Shown piece after piece: positions 23,691 through 34,057 of a stretch of DNA of 64,000 bases. A program made the translations under genes and the position numbers. This DNA comes from Paulownia fortunei (Eukaryota > Streptophyta > Magnoliopsida > Lamiales > Paulowniaceae), in contig CM033109.1 of assembly GCA_019321725.1 (NCBI GenBank), forward strand, positions 16,771,993 to 16,835,992, in the 5' to 3' direction. The notes under the pieces are model-generated. The model made no database searches. It was given only the letters and a program-made list of their open reading frames with translations, and was not told the DNA's origin. The number at the start of each line of letters is the position of its first letter. The first letter of the stretch is position 1.

Positions 23691-24990
23691 GACATTGTTA
23701 ATTTTCTTGTGACAGAAAAGATGCCATCGTATTAGAACTCTCAAGACAAAAAGAAGTTTTTGACTGAGGTTAAAAACTTTTATTGGGATGATCCATACCT
23801 ATTTAAATATTGTCCGAATCAAATCTTTTGAAGATGTGTGCCTGACAATGAGATAGGTAATATTGTCAAATATTATCATTTAGAAGCATGTGTTGGTCAT
23901 TTTTCTATAAAGAAAACTACTGCAAAAATCTTACAATGTGGATTTTATTGGCCAACTTTTTTCAAAGACACTTACACTTTCTGCAAAAGTTGTGAAAATT
24001 GTCAAAAGTTAGGGTCCCTTTTAAAGAGAAATATTATGCCCCTACACCCTATCCTAGTGATTAAAATCTTTGACTGTTGGGGTATTGATTTTATGGGGCC
24101 ATTTCCATTATCATTTGGTTTTCTTTATATATTGGTTGCTATAAATTATGTTTCAAAATAGATTGAGGTAATTCCTTATCGAAACAATGATCACAAAATA
24201 GTGATAAATTTTTTTAAAGAAAATATTTTAAGTCGATTTGGAATTCCTAAATCTATTATCAGTGATGGGGGAAAATATTTTTGCAACAAAGTTTTCGAAA
24301 CTATAATGAGAAAATATGGAATCATACATAAATTTGCAACCCCTTATCACACTCAGACAAATGGACAAGTTGAACTTGTAAATAGGGAGATAAAATTTTT
24401 TTTGGAAAAAATAGTGAACCCAAACCATAAAGATTGGTCTCTTAGACTTACCAATACACTTTGAGCATATAGAACTGCTTTCAAAACATCATTAGACATG
24501 TCTTCTTATAGGATAACTTATGGAAAACTTTGTCATTTACCTGTTGAACTTGAACATAAAGCTTATTGGACAATCAAAATATTTAACTTCAACCTTGATA
24601 AAGCTTCGAAATTACGTAAATTGCAAATCAATGAACTTCAAGAACTGAGAAATGATGCATATGAGAATTCTAAAATTTATAAAGCAAAAATTAAAAATTT
24701 TCATGATAATAAAATTTCAAGAAAAAATATTTGAGGTTGGTCAAAAGGTTTTGCTTTATAATTCTCATTTGCATTTGTTTCCTAAAAAAATGAGATCAAG
24801 ATGAAGTGGTCCTTTTGTTGTAAAATAAATATATCCTTATGGGGCAATTAACATTGAGAATCCTAGAAATGGTAACATATTCAAAGTAAATGGATAAAGA
24901 GTTAAACCATTTCTAGAAAATTAATTTTCACAAGAGGAAATTGTTTTTCTTTCTAACCTTTGTTATGATTAGTGTTGTATATACTCATTT
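23691..24990 (+). pseudogene. Element B integrase
   Basis: The zinc-binding part has the HHCC set within HLEACVGHFSIKKTTAKILQ, CGFYWPTFFKDTYTFCKSCE and NCQKLG (23838-24020). The catalytic core follows: GIDFMGPFPLSFGF (first Asp), SIISDGGKYFCNKVF (second Asp) and YHTQTNGQVELVNREIKFFL (Glu). Then come [20 protein letters not shown] and [15 protein letters not shown], which are diagnostic of the Athila/Tat group. Stops at 24161 and 24462 and near 24735 interrupt it. The catalytic triad is intact, so the decay is mostly by scattered stops. Pol ends near 24990. Confidence 0.87.
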
Positions 24991-25099
24991 TTTCTGACTT
25001 TATTTGTTATAAAAGTTGGACTATCAATTTCCCAAACAACTGAATTTTTTGTACAAATTTTCTTTGCTTCTCTTATTCTCTTTTCTTGTTCTTTTCAAA

Positions 25100-25740
25100 A
25101 TGGTTGACATTTTTCTAACTCTCAAGAAGCAATTTTCTTTTCTTCCTAAAAATGCAATTTTGAAAATTTATAAAATCAGGATTGAAAGATTGAGGATATT
25201 TATGCACAAGGGCATCCCGGAGAACATACGATGGACAATTGAAGCAAAGGTAAGAACATGTGAGTATTCACATGAGTTTTCAAATTTGTTTACTAGATAC
25301 ATGCCTCATTTTGGCAAAAGTTCATATTCAAAAAAATGAAGGGCAAAAAAAATGAAAGTTTATCACAATTGTGCTAGATGGACTTGCAACAAAAAGTGTC
25401 GTTCTTTAGGAATAGTCTCTAAAAATCGAAAATATAAACTTAAATTTATTATGGATGGACTGAGTAAGGAGTCTTTAGATCACATTATATTGACTCTTGA
25501 GATGCATTCATGTAGATTGGTACAACGTGCAATTCTTGATTTATGGGATTGTTTTTGAAATGAATATAAGCTTTATAGTCTTGAAAAATTGACATTAAAA
25601 GAACCTTGTTTGCCAGTTTATAAGAAAACTGGAAGGGAAGCATATCCTTGACCTATAGAGGGCGTTTAAGCCATTACTGGACATAAAATCAGAGAAAGAT
25701 GTGAGCCACAATCACAACTACATGTACATTCATGTGTAAG
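25100..25740 (+). pseudogene. ORF-X of element B: post-pol ORF of unknown function
   Basis: I do not recognise this protein. The ATG at 25100 is matched by the ATG at 39474 in element A. It reads MVDIFLTLKKQFSFLPKNA, then IERLRIFMHKGIPENIRWTI, SHEFSNLFTRYMPHFGK, and after a stop KVYHNCARWTCNKKCRSLGI, LSKESLDHIILTLEMHSCRL and LDLWDCF. It is basic and Cys-containing, with no evident membrane segment or signal peptide. It sits where plant Athila elements may carry an env-like ORF, but I see no env features. Conservation of the same ORF, in the same place, in A argues that it was once a real gene. The last third is broken by stops. Confidence 0.6.
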
Positions 25741-25900
25741 TAGGTAATTTTTAAATTTTGTGTGTATCCTTATTTTCAACCTTTTTAACAAAAGAAAAAG
25801 ACATGTAATAAATGCATTTCCTGTTCACACCTCAATAAATATCACCGTACTCACTCTATTTTTGCACAACTTATTTTCAAGAAGAAAAAAAATAAAAAAA

Positions 25901-26604
25901 ATAGAAGTTTCTTCAACTCACAAATTCAATTGCATTTGGAAAAAATGGTGAGTTTATAGGGGCAACCAATAATCTTGGTAGAACTTTAGCAAAGAGAAAA
26001 AATTATTTAGTATATGGGGGAGGCAGTTTGGGGTTAATGGGGACTGTTGCTATTTATACTCATGTAGGAGGTGTCAAAGTTTTAGGAGTTATCCCAAAAT
26101 CTTTAACAGTACAGAATATCACAGGTATGACCATTGGAGGATAAGCTAAAAGTGTCACATATTTAGTACAGAATGCCTGACATGTTAAATAATGCAGATG
26201 CATTCATCATTCTACTTGACGATTTTGGTACACTGGAAGAATTATTCCTAGTTGTCTCTTGGGCACAACTCAATATTTACCAAAAACCTATAGGTATTCT
26301 TAATGTTAGTGGTTTTTATAATGGTTTGCTATCTTTTGTAGATTATGCTGTGAAAAAAGGTTTTATTTTACCATCTGCGAGAAGAATCCTCATTTCTGCT
26401 CCAACACCTAACCAACTGATTGATCAGCTTCTAGCATTTGTGCTAGAACCTGATCCAGCCTTGGCCAATGTGGATTGGTCCAACAGGAACAATGGTCAAA
26501 AATGCAAATTGCATTTGACTCTTAGTCTGCGATACTTATTGTTAATAGTTTTATCTAATAGTATGTGTTTTTTTTGTTTGTTGTTTCAGCTTTATTTTTT
26601 TTAG
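25901..26604 (+). pseudogene. Captured LOG-like gene in element B (cytokinin riboside 5'-monophosphate phosphoribohydrolase relative)
   Basis: LOG enzymes release active free-base cytokinin from its nucleotide in the cytosol. Read with one stop and shifts, this copy gives ANNLGRTLAKRKNYLVYGGG, then SLGLMGTVAIYTHVGGVKVL and GVIPKSLTVQNITGMTIGG. The open frame 26173-26604 then gives MLNNADAFIILLDDFGTLEE, VSWAQLNIYQKPIGILNVSG and SARRILISAPTPNQLIDQLL. YGGGSxGLMG and GTLEEL are the family nucleotide-binding motifs; the usual LPGGYGT reads LLDDFGT here. About 24 bases coding the N-terminal FCG segment are deleted, a +1 shift lies near 26150, and the original stop is lost. No introns are present, whereas plant LOG genes are normally split. 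ORF-X lies 160 bp upstream. Confidence 0.85.
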
Positions 26605-28135
26605 CCAGACTTTAAGTGATATCTTTCAAAACTACTTTTCCTATCTATTTTTTATATTGGGTACAATGTCTCGATTAGGTTAGGGGGAGGGATAGTTGAT
26701 ATCATGACTTGTGTGTTCAATGTGTATTTTTCTAGTTAAAAAAAAAGATCAAGCATGTTTTCTGATGGATCCATTGAAATAATGAAAAATGGTGTGGAGT
26801 AAAGGGTAATTGTAACACTCTTGTGACACATCCATATTTTTTGCATAACATGACAAGTTTGTGAAGTTGTTAACAAATGTTTGTGAATTACCAATTATTT
26901 TTTACTTTTTTTGAGTCGTAAAGGTTCTTACAACTTCAATGATTAAAATTAAGCATGAATAATATGGTTTCATTGATGACGGGTGTTGTTTTGGACTTTG
27001 ATATTATTATTTGGTTAATATATTTTTGCGATAATTGTACTCAAATTTTATTTTACACAAATAGTTATGTTATTAAGTGTGAAGACAATCATGTCAAAAT
27101 AGATAGTTCTTATGCCCTTGCTCTAATCATCACTTGGATCTTCAACATGTAGGGGTTGAGTATTAAAATTTTTACTTTTGGTCTGTTGAGGCGAACGATT
27201 GATAGTGTACCACTAGATCAAGCACCATTGCTAAATCAACTTGTTTCTCATATGATGTTTCAAGAGAACATCCCCCTAATAAACTATTTTGAGCCTTTCA
27301 ATAAATAATTTTTTTTTTTGTAATCATATCTTTTTACCTAGCCTAAATACACTATTATCCAACCCTTTTTCTAAAAATGATTGGAGTTTAAGAGACATTC
27401 AATTGACAGCGTGAACTTACAAAAGAAATTTAGGTTGGAATAGAAGATAAGTGTGGAGGAGTTTCTCTTAAAAAAAATAATAATAAAAAAAATAGAAAGA
27501 AAAAAAAATGCAAAGTGCTACGAGTTGCAACTAAAAATGAGATGTTGCAAGATGAATAAGAAGGGTCCAATTTAATAACAATAGACCCCATTGTTGAAAT
27601 TTGTGGAGTTTGAGAATTCTTCATCGATAAACTCTATGTCTCCAATTCTATGAAGTTTTTAGAACCTTTGTTGCATCTTATCCTTTTATTTCTTAGCTAC
27701 ATCACTACTCTTTAGCTCCATTACAACCTTTGTTAAAGACCTTTTGATTTCGTGTAGTTCCTTCAGTGTAGTGGAGATTTTCACCAAAGGAAGAGCCTAT
27801 GATGTTTGACTTTTATATTAAAGATTAGGTGATGGTTTTTGTAAGATTTTATGAGAATTTACTTATTTGAAGCATGCATAGTTTCATCACTATTGACATT
27901 AACTATTCACACACACACTTGAGTATGCTTATTGTAGAAATGTATTGACTTTTGAATGACTAAGAGTTAAACTCAACACTTGTTTGATTTTATTTTTATA
28001 TTACTTTGTTGCTTCATGAGAATAAATGTTGGAAGATAGTCATTATAGGTGTTTGTGGGTATCACTACTGAAAATCTTCATGAGACTATAACTCATCCTC
28101 TATGGGCCACCTAGGGGTTTAAAAGCTTGTTGCAT
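26605..28135 (+). mobile_element. Element B 3' internal region, up to the inversion breakpoint
   Basis: This is non-coding and aligns with the complement of 36440-38040 in element A (for example TGAGACTATAACTCATCCTC here against the complement of 36474-36500). A purine run GGGGGAGGGA at 26683-26692 is kept in A (complement of 37901-37913). Sequence homology to A ends at TTGTTGCAT (28135). The next bases of the element are found as the complement of 42172 downward. Frames at 26955-27152 and 27430-27624 are not supported. Confidence 0.75.
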
Positions 28136-30028
28136 TATCAATAAGCCCAACAAACTTTTGCATATGATACATTCTTGAAATGAGGATGTCTCACTCTATA
28201 GGCATCAGTGTGGTAATGCTAGTGCATGTGTGTGTACTTGTTGGAGAATAAGCACATCAAACCGACCCACTCAAAATTTTAAATTGGAAACATTATTCAT
28301 TGAATGAGAATTTTCTAGTTATAATAGTGCATTAACTAGTCCTTAGACTTGAGGCACCATGGTAATCTTATGCATGACATGTTGCACTTTGATGTATTTT
28401 TTGATAGCATCACAATTATAAAACGTTTATGTTTGGTATAACATCTTTGTGTATGGTGGTTAAGAAGTGACCAACAAATGATTCGATACCCATCTAGTGG
28501 AATATGTGAATCTCCTATATTTTTATAATCCTTGACCCCAAAGATTTGGCTAATGCAGGATGAATATTAGATAGGGGTTTTCTATTAATTTATCAAATGG
28601 TCAATATGTCTTGAAATGAAATCATAGTTATTAAGTCATAGGTTTTCGACTAATAATCTACGCGGTAGACTTAATCGGGAGATTAGTTGACGGAAGGACT
28701 GTATCTGTATGGTACTTGTCATAAAAATAGGTTCGCTTGCTATTCACCTAAGACTAAGTATCCATGATACACTGCTTGGTGCTTTGCATGGTTTGTGAGG
28801 TTCTTGGAATTAAGAAGTTAATTGCAAGATGATTAATTAATTAGATTATAATATAAATATTATTTATTCACTACAGTTGTAAGAGTTGCAAGCCTACTGC
28901 AAGATTAGTGGTGAATCTAAGGGTCATACACAAATTCGAATAGTCTACTCTAATCTAGAAAGCAATCCAAGAAGTTGGATTAATTAATTAATAAAGATTA
29001 ATTAACTAGAGCTAGAATTAATTTAATAAATTAAATTAATTTATCTAATTAAATAATATAATTATTTAATTGTTCCCAACTAAGATTAGGAGCTCATGGA
29101 GAATGAATGAATTAATTGATTGGATTAATTAATTAATAGGCTTAAATTAGTTTAAGGAGTTAAATTAATTTAACTAATTAAATAATATAATTATTTAATT
29201 GGGTCTAATTTGATTAAGTAGCCTAAGTGGAATTAATTAATTTAATTGATTGGATCAATTAATTAAATTGAGCTTATTTAATTGATAAATTAAATTAAGT
29301 GAATTTAACTAAATTAATTAAGTTTAAACCCCAGCTTCATGGGCTTGTAGAAGAGGCCCATTTAGGAGTACTGGAGAGCAAGACTAAGACTCCTAGTCTT
29401 AGATGGAAATGAAGAAGATAGTAAACGAAAGACCTACAGACCTAATTGTTTTAGGGATAGAATTAAATTGTGTATAAATACAGAAGATAAGGGATGATTT
29501 TTGGCATGCTTCTATAAGCAAGAAAAATCGGCCACTTTCTTTTTAGTTCTCTCTTTATTTATTTTTTCTCCAAGAAAATTCTTGTTCCATCAAAGAGTTT
29601 ACATTCCTCATTGATCATTTTGATCCTTCTATCACAAGTTTATATATAGAATAAATTGCACTCTCAAATATTTTAGATTAGAAATAAAAAATTTCAATTC
29701 ACTAGCAAGGATTGAAGATTCTTGGACTTGCCCAAAGTGTGGATACCCATAAAGGAATGACGGCTGGCGTTTTTGGAGAATTATTTTCTCATTCGAGTTA
29801 ACAAATTAAATTATTTCACACCCTACATCAACTAGAGTGCTTTCAGGTATATAATTTGTGAAACCTATTATTTAATTTATTTAAGCGAGTAATTCAGAAT
29901 GTGAACCAATTAATCATATCGAATCTAGGATTGTATAGTTTGATTTAATTTTGCATGTTTAAATTTTTTAAATTCCTGTTGTGTACCCATCCTTTAATAT
30001 GCATCCCATGATTATACGAACCTAGCAA
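28136..30028 (+). mobile_element. Copia LTR 5, 5'-truncated
   Basis: This belongs to the same family as LTRs 1-4 but is a different subgroup, closer to the copies at 59489-64000. Shared text includes CCTTAGACTTGAGGCACCATGGTAATCTTATGC and GGGTCATACACAA-type phrases. It lacks the first 260 bp or so and starts exactly at the proposed inversion breakpoint. It ends CGAACCTAGCA near 30027. An AATTAATT-rich zone fills about 28960-29330 and includes a repeated block of roughly 140 bp. Confidence 0.8.
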
Positions 30029-32230
30029 GCCATTCTATCATAATTATGTTTCTTGATCTTCATAATATTTGTTTGATCTTTTTTTTCTTTATAATTTTCC
30101 TTCCGAGTTAGTCATGTTTGGAAGAATTGGGAAAGCATATAAGCGAAGTGAAGATGTCCTTAGTAGAGAGTTGGTGTGCGAAGGGCACAAGGGTGATGCT
30201 GCCATCTATGACTTGGTGGGTCACAACATATGGAGCGGGCGAGGCACGTACTGGGTGAAGTTGTCCTCTACCTTAGTTATGTGGAGCCTTGCCCATCAGG
30301 GTGTGTCCACCCCAGTTCTTTTGAGTTTCACCTTGGACGCATTAAGCTATTTTCCATCCTCTTTAAGAGAATCTCCTAAGTTGATTGAGGTAAATCAAGG
30401 TTTGACTAATTATCATTATGAGTGATTTGGGTATTAGGAGAGTGAGTCTCTATAGCTCGAATGAGATATCCGAGTATTATAAGTCGGGGGTGCAAACATT
30501 TAGCCCCAAAGAAAGAAGTGTTTCTTCTGTTGGGGATCATCATCAAGTGCAATGTTGTGTGATGAATGTAGAAGTTCTTGATAGTACTTTGTCTCAAAAG
30601 GATTTCAGAATCCATCGTAAGAAGTTGTTTCCTTTCTCTCATGATTTCGTTTTATGTTCTAAGGGGCAAAGGATTATGAGTCCTTCTAAGGGATACTTTG
30701 CTGTCTACATATCTTTTTTCATAAGTGGGTTGTCTATTCTTCCTCATCCGCTATTAGACAATGTTGTATAGTCTTATGGCCTATGTATAAGCTAATTTAT
30801 GCCTAATTCTTTATGTATTTCAAGGGCTTCTGGTATCATCTTGAGGAGTTAAGACTCCCAGTAACTTTGGAGAGTTTTCAGTCCCTATTCCCAATTAGGA
30901 GGGTACATGGTGAGATATTTTTCCATTTCTTCCATAGAGTGGGTTGTAGGTTCTTGATTGGTTGTGCTTCTTTTAGGGATCCTAGAAGGTTTTTCTATGT
31001 AAGGAATGATGGTTGGGGTTTTTTCTCTATGTGGAGTAGTTCTCCATCTTTGGTGCCTTCCCGTAATGCTCATGGGGAGCTTAGGGAGCATTTTAGAGCG
31101 ATGGGATTGTTTAAGGACTTATTTGATGTTAGCCTTTTATTTCCACTAGTACTCCTTGTACCTTATTATTCATTTCTATAATATACTTAACTTTTATTTC
31201 CATAGATTTTCTCATGCCTTTTCTATTCTTTAGCTTATGTTAGGAAAGAAGTTGAATATGGATGTAGTTCACACTTATAAGTCTACAATTTACATCTAAT
31301 GTGAAAGTTTTGAGATAAATGTCGGGAGATAGGCAGTTTTTTTTTCTTTCCCATAGTGGCTATTGTAGATCTGCCCCCATATCCTAATACTCGAGAGTTG
31401 GAGTTATTTAGAGGCCACTCCTCTCGTTGCCTTGAATAAGATGCTGAGAGATAGTTCACGAGATCCTCCAGTTCACCATGGTATTGGCATGCAGTTTTTC
31501 TCTTTGGTCTTTCATATTCAGAGGGGATCCCTTTCTTACAGGGATACCTACCAAGCTTCCCTTGGATGGGAAATGATAAGGAGTGTTGTGAACAAGGATA
31601 ACTCAGTCGTTTATCAAATAAGAGTTTGAGCAAGATGTTGGTTGGAGACTTAGCTCAGGTAAACACCTTTACTCTCACTTTTTATTCACTATTGTTGTAT
31701 CTTAATTAACTTCTCACATTGCTTTTGCTATAGGCTATCACTCCCTTAACATGATGAGTCGGTGAGCATCCAACCATAAGAAGTTGGTTGCCTATCTCGA
31801 AGCAACAGAGAAGAAATACGAGGCTCATGTCACTTGCTTGTTTACAACTTCAAGTGAGCATTATGAGCGAGAGATTTCCTCTGGAAGTTCTTTGATTCAG
31901 TGTAGGGTAAGGCTTTGCTTGCTCGCACTAAAGAAGAGGTTGTCTTTAAGTTAAAGTCATCTTCTGATTTGAGGATATTATGGTAGATAGACCAGTCATC
32001 ATTTATGATCAGACAATCCATGATTGTCGATGCACCTTGAGAGAGGTGTGCAGTTTTAGTGAAAAATAAGTTATATTGTTGGACCTTTCTGTGGTAGAGG
32101 CTAAGGAGGGCAAGATAATTACACCTAAGCACGAGATGGATGCCACACATGTGGCTAATGACCCTCAAGATGCTCATGGGGGAGAAGGATCCCTCGAAGG
32201 CATTGCTGCCTAGAGAGCTTTTAGCGTTTC
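30029..32230 (+). pseudogene. Gypsy element C: gag-like ORF region, decayed
   Basis: Several overlapping frames (30069-30425, 30418-30771, 30813-31181) look like one interrupted protein. The legible pieces are MSPSKGYFAVYISFFISGLS, ILPHPLLDNV, then RVHGEIFFHFFHRVGCRF and RRFFYVRNDGWGFFSMWSSS with LREHFRAMGLF. This order resembles the plant 'putative gypsy type transposon' domain (PF04195-like), found near the start of some Tat/Ogre-type elements. Pieces with coiled-coil-like text (KKLVAYLEATEKKYEAHVTC, near 31780) follow. No RT or integrase is visible downstream, so C is a deleted or non-autonomous element. The family assignment is by eye only. Confidence 0.5.
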
Positions 32231-33002
32231 TCCTTAGGACTTAGGGAGTGTTTGCAACTGATTTTCCAAAGTGATTTTCAGCTTCTAGCTGAGGAAGAAA
32301 AAGCATTGTTTAGCATTTTTAAATGCAATTCTTGATTCTGATTCTATTCTGCTTAATTTGATTAGAATTTGAAAGGGTGGGGTGCTTGTTATTCTCTAAA
32401 AGTGCTTTTGGTATATTTGTAAAATTTAGAAGTTTATTTTGACATTTATCCTCAAATTTTTTGCATCATCCAAAAAGTAATTTTGACATTTTTGTTATTT
32501 TATTGAAAAACTCATGTGAAACTATTTTTTTTTTAACCAAACACTTTAACTTCAACTTTTTTCAGCTTTTCACTTATTTTACCAAATACTAACCTCTTTT
32601 GCTTATATCCCACTTCTTAGTATTCTATAAATTTAATTACTTATTTAAAATTAAATATTTTTACAAATACTCCCTTGGTCATTTAGGAAGATTACTCATT
32701 TCAACTTTTTTGTTTCACGTTGATGTGTTTTTTATATGACTTAGCTTTTCTGATAGGCCTTAGTTTTTTTCATTCATTCAAAGTTATGTTGCCTTGCTTT
32801 CCAACTTTATGATAGATGTTCTTGTTTAGGAGAACCTTTACTTGTTTTATTATATGATATTGTCTTGGGTCGATGTTCATTCCAGCATTTTTATGTGATA
32901 TGTTTTTGTTCAACGCTCGTGCGCTTTCATTTTTTAGGGTTCGTTTGATTCTTCCTGGACTACATTCCACACCGTCTTGTAGGCTACTCCTTATTTGGCA
33001 TG
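32231..33002. other. Element C internal non-coding stretch
   Basis: AT-rich text with no supported gene. A phrase near 32240-32600 (AAGTGATTTTCAGCTTCT, AACCAAACACT, TTTTCAGCTTTTCAC) resembles the ends of short non-autonomous DNA elements of the hAT or MITE kind, but terminal repeats could not be fixed. The frame 32770-32970 on the minus strand is not supported. Confidence 0.4.
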
Positions 33003-33240
33003 AATGATGCGGGGATTTATTTTATACCCAAGTAAAGTGTTTCTTCCTTGAGACTAAGTTTGGCCCAAATGAGGTTGGGGCTTTATTTTGTACTTAGGTA
33101 AGGTGCTTTTTATCCCGAATGAGGCTGGGGCATTATCTTATGTCGGGTTGAAGTGTTTCCTCCCTCGAGATTGAGTTTGGTCCGAATGAGGCTAGGGATT
33201 TATCTTATGGTTGGGTGAGGTGTTTCTTCTCGTGGGACTA
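33003..33240 (+). repeat. Imperfect tandem repeat in element C, unit about 50-70 bp
   Basis: Roughly four units each hold AATGAGGCTGGGGYTTTATYTTRT, then AAGGTGTTTCTTCC and GAGATTGAGTTTGG. The phrase is repeated at about 33007, 33071, 33117 and 33186. The location, downstream of the coding part of C and before its polypurine tract, is typical of large Gypsy elements. Confidence 0.7.
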
Positions 33241-33258
33241 ACCATGAGTTTCTTGCCA

Positions 33259-33500
33259 AGGACTGTTTTCTACAACCACTTATAGACTACTTTGAGGATT
33301 TTTCTAGGGATTACATCCAACCACTTATAGATTACCACTTTTTAGGCTTTCGCCATGAATTGTGTCCCATAGCCACTTACTGACCGCTTTTTTTTATGGC
33401 ATTTGCTATGGACTACATCCCACAGCCTCTTATTGACCACCTTTTTTATTGCATTCACCATAAATCACCTCCCATGGCCTCTATTGACCACCTTTTGTTT
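33259..33500 (+). repeat. Second imperfect tandem repeat in element C, unit about 50-60 bp
   Basis: Five units contain CTACATCCCAYAGCCACTTATTGACCACC with T-rich spacers. They start near 33270, 33310, 33360, 33408 and 33460. The unit is unrelated to the preceding array at 33003-33240. Confidence 0.7.
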
Positions 33501-33755
33501 TTATCTTTGCTATTAACCTCTTAAGCTTCTTATATATGAGTGATTTGATGCCAGGAGTTTAGGGGTGTCGAGTATAGTGAATAAGTTACATAGATACTTT
33601 AATAGCCAGTATATCGACAGTTTAAAGTATTGTAATCCAAAAAAACTAATGCCTTTAAGGAGTAAATTATAGCTTGACGCATGCCAGTCAAAGCACAAGG
33701 CTTGAGAAGTTAGTAGCCGAGGACTTGGTCACTCAGGGCATGTTGGTTGGCGATC

Positions 33756-34057
33756 GAGGTGTGGGGACTTATCAATTCTCATATTTTTATCTTTTTGTTC
33801 CGCGATATTTTCTGTAGAAGTGCATCTACTCTAGGGGAGTTGGAAATGGAGACCTTTTGTTTAGCCTTAGTCCAAGCTTGACTTAGGGTGTTGGTGTAGC
33901 ATTCTCATGCCAACTCAAATCTAAGCATGCGAGCTCAAATGTGAACTCCTTTCACTGCTCCTGGAGGTGTAGTTCTGCTCAGTTAAGGTTTTGCCTTGTT
34001 AGAGAATTCTTTCCACCATCCGGAGGAATCCTTTCTGGCTTTGGCAACCTTAGGCGA
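33756..34057 (+). mobile_element. Element C polypurine tract and start of its 3' LTR
   Basis: AGGTGTGGGGACT (33756-33768) is a good polypurine tract. The LTR seems to start right after it (TATCAATTCTCATATT) and runs to GGCAACCTTAGGCGA at 34057, where element A interrupts it. The continuation is the complement of 16869-16462. The final bases 34053-34057 (GGCGA) are the right target-site copy of A. Confidence 0.65.

Noticed and set aside
25901..26604. A functional host LOG gene
   Set aside because: It has a deletion at the N terminus, a frameshift, stops and no introns, and it is embedded in a retrotransposon with a sister copy in another element. It is a captured, dead copy.
28136..30028. The Copia LTR at the breakpoint as cause of the inversion through LTR recombination
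   Set aside because: Its missing 5' part is not found at the other breakpoint, which adjoins a Gypsy LTR fragment, so recombination between two Copia LTRs is not supported.
33003..33500. Centromeric or other satellite array
   Set aside because: There are only four or five diverged units of two different kinds, located between the gag-like part and the polypurine tract of element C, as is usual inside large Gypsy elements.
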